A stretch of 64,000 nucleotides of DNA, from assembly GCA_002286855.1 (NCBI GenBank), contig NRSV01000045.1, positions 62,001 through 126,000 on the forward strand. The letters are read 5' to 3'. Below the pieces are notes generated by a model. It had not been told where the DNA came from. It worked only from the letters and a program-made list of their open reading frames with translations, and searched no databases. Below are positions 10,622 through 22,390 of this stretch, piece after piece. Origin of the DNA: Bipolaris cookei (lineage: Eukaryota > Ascomycota > Dothideomycetes > Pleosporales > Pleosporaceae). Position 1 is the stretch's first letter. The number at the start of each line of letters is the position of its first letter. The position numbers were made by a program, and so were the translations under genes.

Positions 10622-13377
10622 ATGGCTTCCTGTACGCCAAGCATCGCACCGCCTGCAGCTATGGACTTGTGCTAAGAATTACCAGTGAAGCAGTTTATTC
10701 GCAATGTGCGCGCTGCAAAGACGATTGCTGATGAGCGTGCCGTTGTCCAGAAAGAGAGTGCGGCAATCCGCGCCAGCTTCAGGGAGGAAAGCCACGATTC
10801 CAATGTGAGGAGGAACAATGTCGCAAAGCTCCTCTACCTCTTCACACTCGGCGAGAGGACCCATTTTGGCCAGATTGAATGCTTGAAGCTGCTGGCCTCT
10901 CCCCGCTTTGCGGACAAGCGGCTGGGGTACCTGGGCACCATGTTGCTCCTGGATGAGAACCAGGAGGTTTTGACCCTGGTCACCAACTCGCTCAAGAAGT
11001 ACGCCCTCCTCCATCGAGCTTGAAGCTATATTGTGTGTGCTAATCGGGTTGCAGCGACTTAAACCATGCTAATCAGTACATTGTCGGCCTCGCCCTTTGC
11101 ACCCTTGGAAACATTGCATCGGTTGAAATGGCTCGGGACCTGTTCCCAGAAGTCGAAACGATAATATCGAGCGCGAACCCGTACATACGTCGCAAAGCCG
11201 CAATCTGCGCAATGAGGATATGTCGAAAAGTACCCGACCTGCAGGAACATTTCTTAGAAAAGGCCAAGTTGCTGCTACAAGACCGCAACCATGGAGTCCT
11301 TTTGTGTGGTGTCACTTTGGTAGAGAACCTGTGCCAAGCAGATGAGGACGAGGACGACGAGAATGGCGTACGGGACCTTTTTAGGCCGGCCGTACCCAGC
11401 TTGGTCAAGATATTGAAGGGACTGTCATCTTCCGGTTACGCTCCTGAGCACGATGTAACGGGCATCACCGATCCCTTCTTGCAGTGCAAGCTACTGCAGC
11501 TTTTACGTGTCCTGGCCCGCGGCGATGCTCAGGTCAGCGAACAAATAAACGATATTCTCGCCCAGGTTGCAACCAACACCGACTCTTCCAAGAACGTTGG
11601 TAATTCGATTCTCTACGAAGCTGTCCTTACTATCCTCGACATTGAGGCGGATTCCGGACTTCGTGTGCTTGGTGTAAACATTCTAGGAAAGTTCTTGTCT
11701 AACCGGGATAACAACATCAGATATGTCGCTCTCAACACCTTGATTAAGGTGGTCGCAGTCGAACCCAACGCTGTACAGCGACACAGGAACACCATCCTTG
11801 ACTGTCTCCGAGATCCAGATATCAGTATTCGGAGGAGAGCACTTGATCTCAGCTTTACTTTGATCAATGAGAGCAATGTACGGGTACTTATACGGGAGCT
11901 GTTGGCTTTCTTAGAAGTTGCCGACAACGAGTTCAAGCCGGTCATGACCTCACAGATTGGTATCGCTGCGGATCGCTTTGCGCCAAATAAGAGGTGGCAT
12001 GTTGACACGATGCTACGCGTCTTGAAGTTGGTCAGTGACTGAAGCCTTGGGCTATATTTTTTTTTCTTTTACTAACATGGGATATAGGCCGGTAACTATG
12101 TTAAAGAGCAGATTCTGTCGTCTTTTGTCCGACTAATCGCTACCACACCCGATCTCCAGACCTACTCAGTACAGAAGCTCTACTCTGCGCTCAAGGAAGA
12201 CATCACACAAGAGGGCCTTACCTTGGCTGGCTCCTGGGTGATTGGAGAATATGGCGATGCCCTATTACGAGGTGGCCAGTACGAGGAAGAAGAACTTGTC
12301 AGAGAAGTTAAAGAGAGTGATGTCGTCGATCTTTTTGAAACTATTCTCAACAGCAGTTACGCTGGTCTGATTGTCCAGCAGTACATCATTACAGCATCCA
12401 TGAAGTTGACGACACGACTGAGCGATCCTGCACAAATCGAACGTTTGCGGCGATTACTACAACGATACGCAGCCAACCTAGATGTGGAGATTCAGCAACG
12501 TGCAGCCGAGTACGGCAACCTCTTTGGTCACGATCAGATCAGGAGAGGTGTTTTGGAAAAGATGCCTCCGCCTGAGATCCGGGAAGAGTCGCGTGTGCTG
12601 GGAGAGGCTACCAAGAAGCGTCACTCGAAGATTGCGAAGAAGAAGCCTGCACAGGCAGCAACTGAGGATCTACTACTCGATCTCATGGGCGACGTTGGTC
12701 CATCTGCTGATGCGAACGGTGCTGCCAACGGGACACAACATAGCCAAGATCTGCTCGCAGATATAATGGGCGGGAGCTCATCACACCCACAAACGTCTTC
12801 CCCAGCGCCACAATCGAATGTTGCTAACATTATGGATCTGTTCAACTCCGGCCCGAGTATTTCTCCAGCCCCTGCGCAATCCCGGGCGCCCCCACAAGCC
12901 GCATCGTCTGACCTACTTAGCGGCCTTGGTGGTATGTCTTCGCCGCCTCCGCAAAACCCAACACCTCCTGTAGCATCCGGCCCGCCCGCACATCCAGCAT
13001 ACAACAAGAACGACCTTCAGGTCACGTTCCAGCTCAAGCGTGACGCGAATGCAGTGCAAGTTCTTGCACGATTCCGCAACACCGGGAGCTTCACGCAACT
13101 GTCGGGTGTCAATCTACAGGCTGCTGTACCCAAGAGTCAGAAGCTGCAGCTGCAACCTATCAGCACAACCGAGTTGGACGGTGGCCAGGATGCGACCCAG
13201 CAAATGAGGGTCACGGCCGTTAATGGCGTAAGTCACGCACATATGATCATGCTATGAACACACACTAACGTTCAGCAGCCGCCTCCAGCGAGGCTAAAAC
13301 TTCGACTGAAGATCAGCTACTTGACAAGCGGAGGAGGCCCCGTCACAGAGCAGGTAGACTGGGCCGAGCCAGTTTGA
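10622..13377 (+). CDS. apl4: AP-1 complex subunit gamma (gamma-adaptin)
   Basis: Five exons: 10622-10631, 10686-10998, 11055-12030, 12088-13227 and 13276-13377, giving 846 residues. The first exon has only 10 nt (MAS plus one base). Splicing gives the canonical start MASLKQFIRNVRAAKTIADE. Residues 1 to about 590 form the helical adaptin head (VVQKESAAIRASFREE, HANQYIVGLALCTLGNIAS, GSWVIGEYGD). A proline-rich hinge follows with LLLDLMGD and repeated DLL motifs resembling clathrin-binding boxes. The C-terminal ear of about 110 residues starts near NDLQVTFQLKRDANAVQVLA and would bind gamma-ear partners. AP-1 sorts clathrin cargo between the trans-Golgi and endosomes. The third intron has a textbook ACTAAC branch point. 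The last intron ends in a tandem CAGCAG acceptor, so one glutamine (or none) may be added. Confidence 0.96.
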
Positions 13378-13861
13378 TTGAAACATCCATACAACCGATT
13401 CTGGTAGTTAGTGTCTTCATATGTAGCGCGCACTCATAGAGCAAATGAACATACCCCCAGGCAAATATGCCACAACTGCATTCCGTGTCCCCATCACGAG
13501 CCTACCATCACAAAGAATGAGCAAATGTACCAGGATAAGAATGCGGGACCGGGTGCCACAAGGTCACTGTATGCACGGACGTGCTTGTCAATAAACCCGA
13601 CCGGCCGTCCGACCCCGCTAAACATCCAGGCACAACGCTTGTTTGAATGGGCTTGCACATCCCGCACTTCCCCCCCCCCCTCCCCCCACCCATGTACTGA
13701 TCGCCGAAAGTAACGTATGATGCGGAGATACGGATTCGCTCTTTCTAGCAACCCTGTATGGATGTGTTTTACTTATAGTATGAATCTCGGTCAAAGAAAA
13801 TATACGCTCCTCCTTGTTCTTCTCAGAGAGACTGGTTTGTTAATGTGAGGGATCAGTCATT
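13378..13861. other. Intergenic region with a poly-C run
   Basis: The 3' flank of the AP-1 gamma gene up to the transposon terminal repeat. It contains a C-rich run at about 13670-13688. No gene was recognised. Confidence 0.5.
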
Positions 13862-13887
13862 CGGCCACCCCACCAAACCTGACGCGA
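13862..13887 (+). repeat. Left terminal inverted repeat of the pogo-like element
   Basis: A 26 bp C/A-rich terminal repeat that matches the reverse complement of 15605-15631 with two substitutions and one single-base gap. Confidence 0.8.
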
Positions 13888-13951
13888 CGTTCTGCGTAAT
13901 TAAACTATAACAATGTAATGAGATTAAATAAGATTTTAGATACTTAATTGT

Positions 13952-15584
13952 TTATCTAACTCTACATGAAGTCCGAGCATGTCTTTGGATATGGCACTTC
14001 GTGCACGTTGGTGGCGCGCGCCGACGTCGCTCACCAGCCTGGCTCTGGCTAGCCTCTATGACTACTCTTTCTGCCTCTGCAGCAAGCTGCTGAGCCCGCT
14101 GTACCTGGAGGACTCCACCAGAAGCGATATATTGACCCTGTTGATCTTGATTTTGTCGCTGGCGTTGATTCTCTTCACGTAGCTTCTTGTTCTCCTTTGT
14201 GAGTATTGTTGCTGATTGCATTGGAAGCTAAGCGCTTTTAGCAAGCTGGCGTATCGCAACGCTTGTTGGACTCTCTGGCTGCCGCTGCAGTCGCTTTTGG
14301 AGATAGATTACCTGCTACTGAAGTTCTGCTACTGTATGTGGTGTCTCTGTCTGCGCTGCGGCCTGTGCTGCCATCTGCGTCTGCGCTGCTGTCTGTGGTG
14401 GAGACGGCGTCCTGGCTACTATGAGCGACGATAGAACGCGATCTGGACAAGGAGGGATAAGCCCTATCGCCTGGAAGCCTGTATAGATATTCTGCTGCGT
14501 GAAAACTATTGGCCGGATCCGTGTATAGGCTGCAAGGAAGTCTGTTTTGTCAACGTGGTAGACCCCATGGCGGGCGAACTCCTCAACCTCACGTCCGTAC
14601 GCGCGCTTAAGAAGAGAGTAGCAGCTCACATCTAGAGACTGGAGGTGGAAGATATGTGGAGGCATACAGAGAATGATAATCTTGTTCTCTGCGCAGTATT
14701 GATCAAACTCTGGCGTAGCGTGACTGCTATGGCCGTCTAGGATAAGAAGCCAATAGACTCCAGCTGTACGAGTCGTTGTATACTGGTTAAAGTGCTTCAC
14801 CCACTCTATGCCAAGCTGATCAGTCATCCAGCCGTTGTCTGAGACGCCGACAGTCCAGTCTAGTGGAAGGTCGCGGTACCAATTGCTCTGGTGGACCTTA
14901 CCAGATAGGATCACGAACAGTGGTAGAGACCAGCCAGACGCGTTAACACACTCGATTACTGTCACCCACTCGCAATTACCTGGCTGTACGACTGCTCGAC
15001 CAACTCTGCCAGCGCTTATGAATATTTTTGACGTGCTAGCCACGCCCATCGCGAACCCAGTCTCGTCAAAAATTGTAGATATCTTAGTCTAGAATGCCGT
15101 GCGTCTGGCGTGTCTTCTCTACTAGCTTAAACCACGCTGTAATTACGTTAGAATTCTTATAGCAGGCGCGCTGGCTATTAAGCCTTCTAGCCCAATTTTT
15201 CTGAAGTTCTGGCTGGCTCTGGACAAAGCGTGACACCCAATTCTTGCCAACAGGTTTTGGAGGTGGATTCTGGCCACGCGCGGTGAGTAAAGTGCCTGTC
15301 ATCCTTCGTACGTCAATGATATGAGGTGAAAAGCCTCGTCGATCTAGGTCTAGAATCCACTGTACAAGATACTGCTCTTCAGTAGGCAATAGCTTACGCC
15401 TAGCAGGTGCTGTCTCTAATTGTGGCTGGGTACCGCGGAGACGTCGTCGAAGCGTCGTTCTTGGGATATCATATAGTAAGGCAGCTTGGCGCTGACTAAT
15501 AACGCGTTTTCCTTGAAGTGCACGAGATGCTAGAAGAAGTCTGACCTTCTTTTGAGACGATAGAGAGCGTTTTAGTGGCGCCAT
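13952..15584 (-). pseudogene. Transposase of pogo/Fot1 type, inactivated
   Basis: Read from 15584, the N-terminal part has a psq-type helix-turn-helix (ISQRQAALLYDIPRTTLRRR) and a CENP-B/Tc5-type DNA-binding domain (PVGKNWVSRFVQSQPELQ). The frame then meets TAA at about 15087, followed by one extra T in the T-run before the DETG motif, which shifts the frame. The DDE domain continues from about 15070 to 14315 with DETGFAMG, LLILDGHSSH and LQSLDVSCYSLLKR, so the three catalytic aspartates are still recognisable. Two further in-frame TAG codons follow HTVAELQ and IRQLAKSA. The basic C-terminal tail (LTKENKKLREEN, ending in a CTKCHIQRH motif) runs to 13952. At least three stops and one frameshift make it non-functional. 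Both TAG codons can derive from CAG by C-to-T change. Confidence 0.88.
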
Positions 15585-15604
15585 AGTTATTGATGTGTAG
15601 AGTA

Positions 15605-15631
15605 TCGCGTCAAGTTGGGTGGGGTGGGCCG
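15605..15631 (-). repeat. Right terminal inverted repeat of the pogo-like element
   Basis: A 27 bp partner of the left terminal repeat at 13862-13887. It lies about 20 bp upstream of the transposase start codon at 15584. Confidence 0.8.
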
Positions 15632-16346
15632 CTTACCGGTGTGGGCCACATCCCGGTGGAACACGTTAGCAGTCAGATGTATTACTTAAGACATGACGAA
15701 AGCAAATGATCGGGCGGGGGTTCGGCAGCTCAACAAATCGACCACCCCAAAGGTAGGTCTATGATGATCCCTACGCAAGGTGGGTTACCTCTAATGCACC
15801 GTGATGACCGCCCCGTATGTACATTGCATTTACCAATATGTAACCAGCATAGTTGGTCCCTGGTCATGCGCTGCTAGCACGAGATCGAACCCACATCTGC
15901 AATAGCGAACACACATACATACAACATATTTGGTACGCACCTTTTTTTGCTTGCCCGCAACGTTACCTTCCTATTTGAGGTAGACAAAGGGGCCTGGGTT
16001 TTGCCAAATACTGGTAATCCCAACATTTCGGGGGCGTCTGGGGTCGTGGTGTTTGTTTCGCTCAGCTGATATAGGGTTCTAGGCGATATGGGGATCTGCA
16101 AGGAAATGGTTGGCGGCGGCGAAATATGTATGTAGACTTGTTTGGTCTTACTTCTGCGTAATTTAAGAAAGTTTTTTACTTTTCCTTTTCGCTGCGTGCT
16201 TTGGTCCTAACTTCATTTATTCTGGACGCAGTGTGGGATATAGTATTTTCGTAGAGAGAGAGAGAGAGAGAGACCCTATTATTTATTTAAATCTCCGGTT
16301 TACTATTCTGACAGATTCATCTTGGGTACTTCGACGATACGCTGCT
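15632..16346. other. Intergenic region, promoter of the GH47 gene
   Basis: This runs from the transposon end to the mannosidase start codon. It includes a short GA dinucleotide tract (about 16253-16273) close to the start. The GATCGAACCC stretch near 15882 resembles a tRNA T-loop, but the rest of a tRNA cannot be folded around it. Confidence 0.5.
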
Positions 16347-17962
16347 ATGATTCGACTCGGGTTCTTTGCTCTCACGGTGGCAGTAGCCTCGTCTTTGTCA
16401 TCGAATGCACCGATAGATCTACCAGCGAGACAATATGAGGCGCCTCCCAAACTGCCATCGCCAGAAGAAAGAGCTCAGGCTGTGGTGGGTGCGTTCAGAG
16501 TGAGCTGGGATGGGTACTATACCTATGCGTTTCCGAAGGATGAGCTAAATCCCGTGACGAACAATGGTAGCAACTCCCGGTGAGTACCAAAATTGCACCT
16601 CAAGAGCGCTTCAGTAGAGAATGAAAAAGGAAACCCAGCTAACACATCTTCAGAAACGGATGGGGAGCCTCCGCCGTAGATGCCCTCAGCACAGCACTCA
16701 TCATGGGCGAGAAAGAAACAGTAAACCAAATTCTAGAGCACATTCCGACCATCAATTGGAGCGTCACTGACTCCTCAGTCTCATTGTTCGAAACCACAAT
16801 CCGGTATCTCGGCGGCATGCTCTCAGGATACGATCTCCTACGCGGACCTCTGGCGCATCTCGCAGACAACCCATCGAACGTCGAAGCTCTCTTGACTCAA
16901 TCTATCAACTTAGCTAACAACCTTTCCTACGCATTCGAGACACCCTCGGGCGTACCCTGGAACAATCTCAACCTCAGCGACCGTGGCAACGACGGCAACC
17001 CTAACGGCCTCGCAACAATCGGAACCCTCATCCTCGAATGGACGCGTCTAGCTGACCTATCCGGAAACCAAACCTACGCAGATATCGTCGCAAAAGCAGA
17101 GTCATACCTACTCTCCCCTTCTCCAGCATCTGGCGAGCCATTCCCCGGCCTCGTTGGATCTACCATCAGCGTGCAGACGGGCGAATTCATCAGCAGCAAC
17201 GGCGGCTGGGTCGGCGGCTCAGATTCCTTCTACGAATACCTGATCAAAATGTACATGTATGACCCGAAATTCTCGCAGCTCAAAGACCGCTGGGTCACGG
17301 CTGTAGACAGTAGCATCAAGTATCTAGTCTCGCACCCTTTACCACGGCCCAACATTACTTTTCTCGCCGCCTACAACGGCGCGCAGCTCAAATTTGACAA
17401 TCAACATCTGGGCTGTTTTGACGGCGGAAATTTTATATTAGGTGGCCAGGTCCTGGGACGACAGGATTACATTGATTTTGGACTTGAGCTGGTGAATGGG
17501 TGCCATGAGACGTACATTCATACTGCGACGCGGATTGGCCCGGAAATATTTTCTTGGAATATTACGAATATACCGGCGAATCAGACGGAGCTTTTTGAAT
17601 CGGCGGGGTTCTGGATTAAGAATGCGAACTACGTGTTAAGGCCTGAGGTTATCGAGTCGTACTATTATGCCTACCGCGCTACGTCGAATCCAAAGTACCA
17701 GGAGTGGGCGTGGGATGCGTTTGTGGCTATCAATCAGACGACGAGGGTGGGTAGCGGGTACAGCTCGATCAATAATGTTAATGTTGTTGGGGGAGGCGGG
17801 TTTAGCGATTTCCAGGAGAGCTTCTGGTTTGCGGAGGTGCTCAAGTATTCGTATTTGATTCATGCGGAGGAGGCTGAGTGGCAAGTTTCCAAGGATGGGA
17901 AGAATGCGTGGGTTTACAATACCGAGGCGCATCCAGTTAAGGTTCACGGGGGAAGCAAGTAA
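16347..17962 (+). CDS. Alpha-1,2-mannosidase, glycoside hydrolase family 47, secreted
   Basis: Two exons, 16347-16579 and 16654-17962 (74 bp intron, GTGAGT to TTCAG), give 513 residues, the usual size of fungal secreted class I mannosidases. The start MIRLGFFALTVAVASSLSS is a signal peptide. The frame is open 38 codons upstream, but the signal sequence decides the start. Family motifs: NGWGASAVDALSTALIMGE, SLFETTIRYLGGMLSGYDLL, LGCFDGGNFILGG, LRPEVIESYYYAYR, GGGGFSDFQESFWFAEVLKY, and the C-terminal YNTEAHPV whose threonine coordinates the catalytic calcium. Several NxT/S sites suggest N-glycosylation. The enzyme trims alpha-1,2-linked mannose from N-glycans. It resembles the secreted Aspergillus-type enzyme rather than the ER membrane-anchored type, because it lacks a transmembrane anchor beyond the signal. 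Confidence 0.94.
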
Positions 17963-18117
17963 GAGGGAGGATACCTTTGCAGAAATTATGTGTGAGAGCT
18001 GTTGCTGTTTAGACCATTCATATATCCATTGGTGCGACGCATGCTCCAGGGTAATGGTATTGACGATATTTTCGCCGGGTAAAATGCGATTGGCCACTTT
18101 GTGATAAAAGTGGCATA

Positions 18118-19059
18118 TTACTCGAAGAAACCACCATCGCTTTCCTCTGCCTCTTCTTGAGCCTGGACACCCAAAGCTCTCCTCTCACGGCGGTTTTTTG
18201 CTGCAGCAAGTTTCTCTGCTATTTTCTTTTCCTTGCTCTTGATAGCTTGGTCCGGTTTCTTGTTCTTCTTTTCCTTTGCAGGCGCTGGTGCCGGCAAGTC
18301 CTCCTTTCTATTCCTCAGCGCGTCCAGCGTGCCTTTTGCCATTGCTTCCTCAACAGTCTTCCACATGGTTACATCTCCCTTGGGTCCATCAACTTCACGA
18401 TTCGATTTGTCGCCAGAATCACCCTCCCCGCTCTCATCCGAATCCGCTGCTTTTTCCTTTTTCGATTTTGGGTATAGAGAGGCATATGGTTTCATCAGCG
18501 GATAGTATATGGCGTAGTTGACATCGACTTCGGCATTGTGTACTTTTCGCGCAAGCTCTTGCTTCTTCTCGTCGTCCTCTTCGCCCTGTAGCTCCTTCTT
18601 CAGTTTCTTGAGTATCCGGGTGCCCTTTTGACGATCTGCGCGCGTTAGCAATAGAGTCTTCAGAGATATGTTTTGACCAAAGGATAATATACCAAAGAAT
18701 CGCACTTGATGATACTTTCCAATCATTTTCCTCCTGTACTCTGCTTCTCTACTGCTCTCAATTTTCTCTCTCAGTTCATGCTCGCACGCCTCCAGCTCCC
18801 TCTCCCTCTCTATCCGACTGCTTGCAGACATTTTGTGGTCGCCCACATTATCAACATGCGCCAAGAGGCGCTTCAAATCCCGTATCCTGCTCTTCAGCGC
18901 ATGGGTGCTCGTGCTCTTGTCGATGTCACTCGACACCTGTGGTCGCTTCTTTGGTTTTTGGTGACCCGACCCTGGTTTGAAAGCGCGATGTCTCTTGAAC
19001 GACTTAGGAGCGGAATTTGAGGCTTCGGAAGCTTCGGCGTGTTTGCGCTTTTGCGACAT
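18118..19059 (-). CDS. EFG1: rRNA-processing protein EFG1
   Basis: Exons 19059-18693 and 18635-18118 are joined over a 57 bp intron (GTATAT to GCGCAG) and give 294 residues. The splice produces KYHQVRFFDRQKGTRILKKL, the conserved EFG1 core. The protein is strongly basic and coiled: ALKSRIRDLKRLL near residue 70, then RIERERELEACEHELREKIE, then VNYAIYYPLMKPYASLYP. Lysine-rich nuclear or nucleolar tails and an acidic C-terminus follow. EFG1 is a nucleolar factor needed for 18S rRNA maturation in yeast. The start is MSQKRKHAEASE. The frame is open 38 codons further upstream without conserved content. It converges with the GH47 gene 155 bp away and is divergent from the Mio gene, with a 303 bp shared promoter. 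Confidence 0.92.
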   Translation of the reverse strand: MSQKRKHAEASEASNSAPKSFKRHRAFKPGSGHQKPKKRPQVSSDIDKSTSTHALKSRIRDLKRLLAHVDNVGDHKMSASSRIERERELEACEHELREKIESSREAEYRRKMIGKYHQVRFFGILSFGQNISLKTLLLTRADRQKGTRILKKLKKELQGEEDDEKKQELARKVHNAEVDVNYAIYYPLMKPYASLYPKSKKEKAADSDESGEGDSGDKSNREVDGPKGDVTMWKTVEEAMAKGTLDALRNRKEDLPAPAPAKEKKNKKPDQAIKSKEKKIAEKLAAAKNRRERRALGVQAQEEAEESDGGFFE

Positions 19060-19362
19060 TGTGGCAGGCTGAAGGGACGGATGGTGTTGGCCAGGAAAGT
19101 TTTGGGATTGAGCAAAGGGAAGTTTTAGTGGGGCGGCAGAATTAAGGTTGCTTGACCGCCTGGTCTGCGCCAAGGTGGGTCACGCGTCGGGCGTTCACCC
19201 ATGGTCATCCATGTTGCAAGCCACTGATGCGATAACACAATGTCTATGGATTCGCTCATTCGTTGCTGCTTCAAATCGCTCGTTAATGGCTAATGACACT
19301 TTCGAAACATAGGAAAATCACCAATTTGGACCGTAGCAAAACCACGGTCACTGACTGGTGAA
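19060..19362. promoter_or_regulatory. Compact bidirectional promoter, EFG1 / Mio
   Basis: Only 303 bp separate two head-to-head start codons, so both genes must be driven from this stretch. Pairing a ribosome-biogenesis factor with a TORC1-pathway gene would permit shared control. No specific operator was identified. Confidence 0.6.
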
Positions 19363-22342
19363 ATGGAGGCGGCAATCAGGTGGTCACCGCACTCGACGCA
19401 GGCCGATCCTCGGTTTATAATCATCGACATTGCAGGCAATCGACTACGTCAGTGTGAGATTGATGAACTCAGTAAGAGCAAGGTCAATTACAAACAAATA
19501 TGTATCCGCGACAAGCTGCCAAACTACACGGCCTTTGACTGGTCGAAGAAAGACCCCAATCTGGTTGCGATAGGATCAACTTCTGGAGAGGCTACCCTCG
19601 TTGCACTTGACCCAGAAAAGCCTGACAGTGACTATATCCACTCTTTCTCAATACGGCATCAAAGGAAGTGCAATGCAATTGCCTTTAGCTCGAAGAACCT
19701 TTTGGCTGCTGGTCTGGACAGAGTGCGCAATGATGTCTGCCTCAATATCTACGACATGAATGATTCACGAGTCACGGCCAAGGATGAGCCGTACAAGAAA
19801 CTGGCAAGCTCGGAGGCCATTTCGAGTATCAAGTTCTTTGATAGACAGCCGGAAATGCTCGTGGCTGGTGTGTCAAGGCAATATGTTCGCATCTACGATT
19901 TGAGAGGTGTGTTTGCACAGCGATAGCAAAGTTCAGTCTTGCTCATAACATACAGACTCTAGTACAACAGGCATTGCACAGTTTCAGACACGCCAAGTGC
20001 ACAATATCGCCATAGATCCTCTGGACGAGAACTACTTTTTGTCGGCGGGATCAGCAGGTGATCCAACTGTGACAGTATGGGATGCACGCTTCGTCAAGCA
20101 GCGTGCAACATCTGGCGACAATACGAGCAGCGGGGCCGTTTTAGATTTCAAGCCTATAGTGGACAACTCGCAATCTGCATCGATATGGAGTCTTCGGTAT
20201 TCTGGAACCAAAAGAGCGACGTTCGGTGTGCTGGCCAACACTGGCGAATTCAAAGTCATTGAAATTGCTCAACACTTTCATCAGCCCACGGAGACTGCAG
20301 ATACTCCGTTTGCACGTGCATGGGCGTCTCCTTACTATACTAAGGCAATGCACCACCTGCGGTACCCGGCGCATGGCAAAGAGTATCGGCAAAGTAACAA
20401 ACAACGCATAGTAGCGTATGATTTTATGAGTGTTGGTAGCCCACTTGAAGGACAATGTGCACTGGGTCTTCATTCCAACCGCGAAGTCGAAGTGCTCAAG
20501 GTACCATTATCGCCTCCACGACTCAACGTCAGTGCTTTCGAGGAGATTTACAAAGACCGCACTTGCATTGCTAAGGCGAATCCACCAAATGGCACAGTAG
20601 CAGAAGATATGATTGCGTTGCAGAAACGAGCACTGCGCGAAAAGCAGAGAAGTGATGCTGGAAACGAAGCAGATATGTCAGCGAGCATAGACAGTTTACA
20701 TATAAGTGCTGACCAACAGGAGCTCCCTCGACTTGAAGAGGGATTCGACGCCAAACTTCTACTTTCAGATTTCCTCGCTATACTCCAAGTACCCAAAAGG
20801 CGTGTGCAGGAAGGCTACTCGCTCAACTGTGTGAAGAACAAAGCAGTCGTTGCCAACAATCCACTACTAGTCGATGCATGGACATTAGTGGAAAGGATGG
20901 ATGCCCACGCTTCAGGAGATGGTATGGTAGGCAACGGACTTGACCTGAAATACCTCGGTGTAAGCTCGATATGGGCCAACGAACTGACAATGTACGACGA
21001 ACGACTGATCGACCCGGACGCAAAAACAAGCCAAGAAATGTTCCACGATGCAGTGAAGGAAATTGTCGAAGCAATGGAACTACCACTCTTCCAAGGAGTA
21101 TCCACTGAATACCCAGAGAACCGCCAACTCTGCCTCAGTCTCTGTGGCTGGTCATTGGAAGAATCCGGCGTCCAAAAGACATGCAACGATCTCGTTTCCG
21201 TCGGCGAAATCTACAAAGCCATTGTCCTCGCCGTCTTCCAAGGCTACAAAGACATCGCCTTGGCACTCCTCCGCAGCACACTGACAGCAAAGAAACTTCC
21301 AAAAGACGACATCAGCCTCGCAGCCGTCATAGCCTGCGCCTCGCCATCCTCCGGCGTCTCCGCCGACCAACGCGAAGCCTGCGCCTGGATGGCCGACATG
21401 ACACCAAACCCCTACCTAAAATCCCTCCTAACCTACTTCATAACCGGCGACTGGACAAGCGTAGTCCACATGCCGCAAATATCCCTACACGACCGCGTCG
21501 CCGTAGCCCTAAAATATCTCCCCGACTCCTCCCTCTCCACCTTCCTCACCTCCGCCACAAACACCGCCATTCGCACGGGCGACATATCCGGGCTCCTGCT
21601 AACCGGCCTCACTGCGCGCTCCCTCGACCTCCTTACAGTCCACATATCCCAACAACCCAGCTCAGGCCTCCAAAACGCCGTCTTACTACTCAGTCGCGCC
21701 TGCCCCCTCTACATCCAAGACCCACGCTGGATCCTCTGGAAAGACACGTACCTCGAGCACCTCCAAACATACCGCACCTTTCTCGAGCGCACCCGCTACA
21801 TAAAAGAGCACAACCAGCTCTCCGTCACGCGCGAGGGCCGCAGCGTGAATAAACCGCAACAACCTAGCCTGACGATCCGGTGTCTGAACTGCCAGCAGAA
21901 TCTCGCGCTGAGAAAAGATGCGAAGACGTCAAAGGGACGGTTGCTTCCTACCTTCACTGCAGCTGCTGGTGCACCTGCATCTGCTGCAGCAGGACCACAT
22001 CACCACCGCACTTCCTTCGCCGCCAAACCGCCTGGCACATCGTCCCAGCAACCCCAGCAGCAAAAACCCTCAAAAGCTTCGTCAACACCGGGCCTCCACT
22101 GTCCAAACTGCTCGGCGCAAATGCCGCGCTGCGCCCTCTGCATGTTGTGGCTCGGCACCCCGGATCCAGCAAGACAAGGCGGGTATGAGACGTTGAAGGG
22201 AGAAGATCGCGAGGCACGGCTTATGGTTTTTTGTATGAGTTGTACACATGGGTTTCATGGGCATCATGCTAGGGATTGGTTTGCGAGACATGCCATGTGT
22301 CCTGTGCCGGATTGTGGGTGTATGTGTGGGTTGATGCGGTGA
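19363..22342 (+). CDS. SEA4: SEA/GATOR2 complex subunit Mio (Sea4-like), WD40 plus zinc finger
   Basis: Exons 19363-19906 and 19956-22342 (49 bp intron) give 976 residues, the usual Mio length. The N-terminal 330 or so residues form a WD40 propeller (RWSPHSTQADPRFIIID, FDWSKKDPNLVAIGSTSG, RQVHNIAIDPLDENYFLSAG, PTVTVWDARF). A helical middle domain follows. The C-terminus carries the Mio zinc-binding module: CLNCQQNLALRKD, HCPNCSAQMPRCALCMLWLG, FCMSCTHGFHGHHARDWF and CPVPDCGCMCG. The spacer between the first two cysteine clusters is a low-complexity A/S/Q/P stretch. In yeast, Sea4 belongs to SEACAT (GATOR2 in animals), which relieves inhibition of TORC1 at the vacuole when amino acids are available. 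The first intron is the only one. The gene converges on GRR1. Confidence 0.94.
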
Positions 22343-22386
22343 GTTCTTGAGAGAGCGTCGGTAAGAGGGGAAGAAGAGAGGGAGAG

Positions 22387-22390
<4 letters not shown>

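Larger units (their letters stand above)
13862..15631 (-). mobile_element. Decayed pogo-like (Tc1/mariner superfamily) DNA transposon
   Basis: A 1.77 kb element bounded by imperfect terminal inverted repeats of 26-27 bp: 13862-13887 begins CGGCCACCCCACCAAACC, and the complement of 15605-15631 begins CGGCCCACCCCACCCAACTT. The two agree at all but three positions, counting one gap. It encloses one transposase reading unit on the minus strand, now broken (see the pseudogene). Size and coding content fit a single Fot1/pogo-type element. The TA target duplication expected for the superfamily is not clear at either end, so the exact ends could be off by a few bases. Confidence 0.85.

Noticed and set aside
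15870..15905. tRNA-like T-loop GATCGAACCC
   Set aside because: No acceptor stem, anticodon arm or D arm could be placed around it on either strand.
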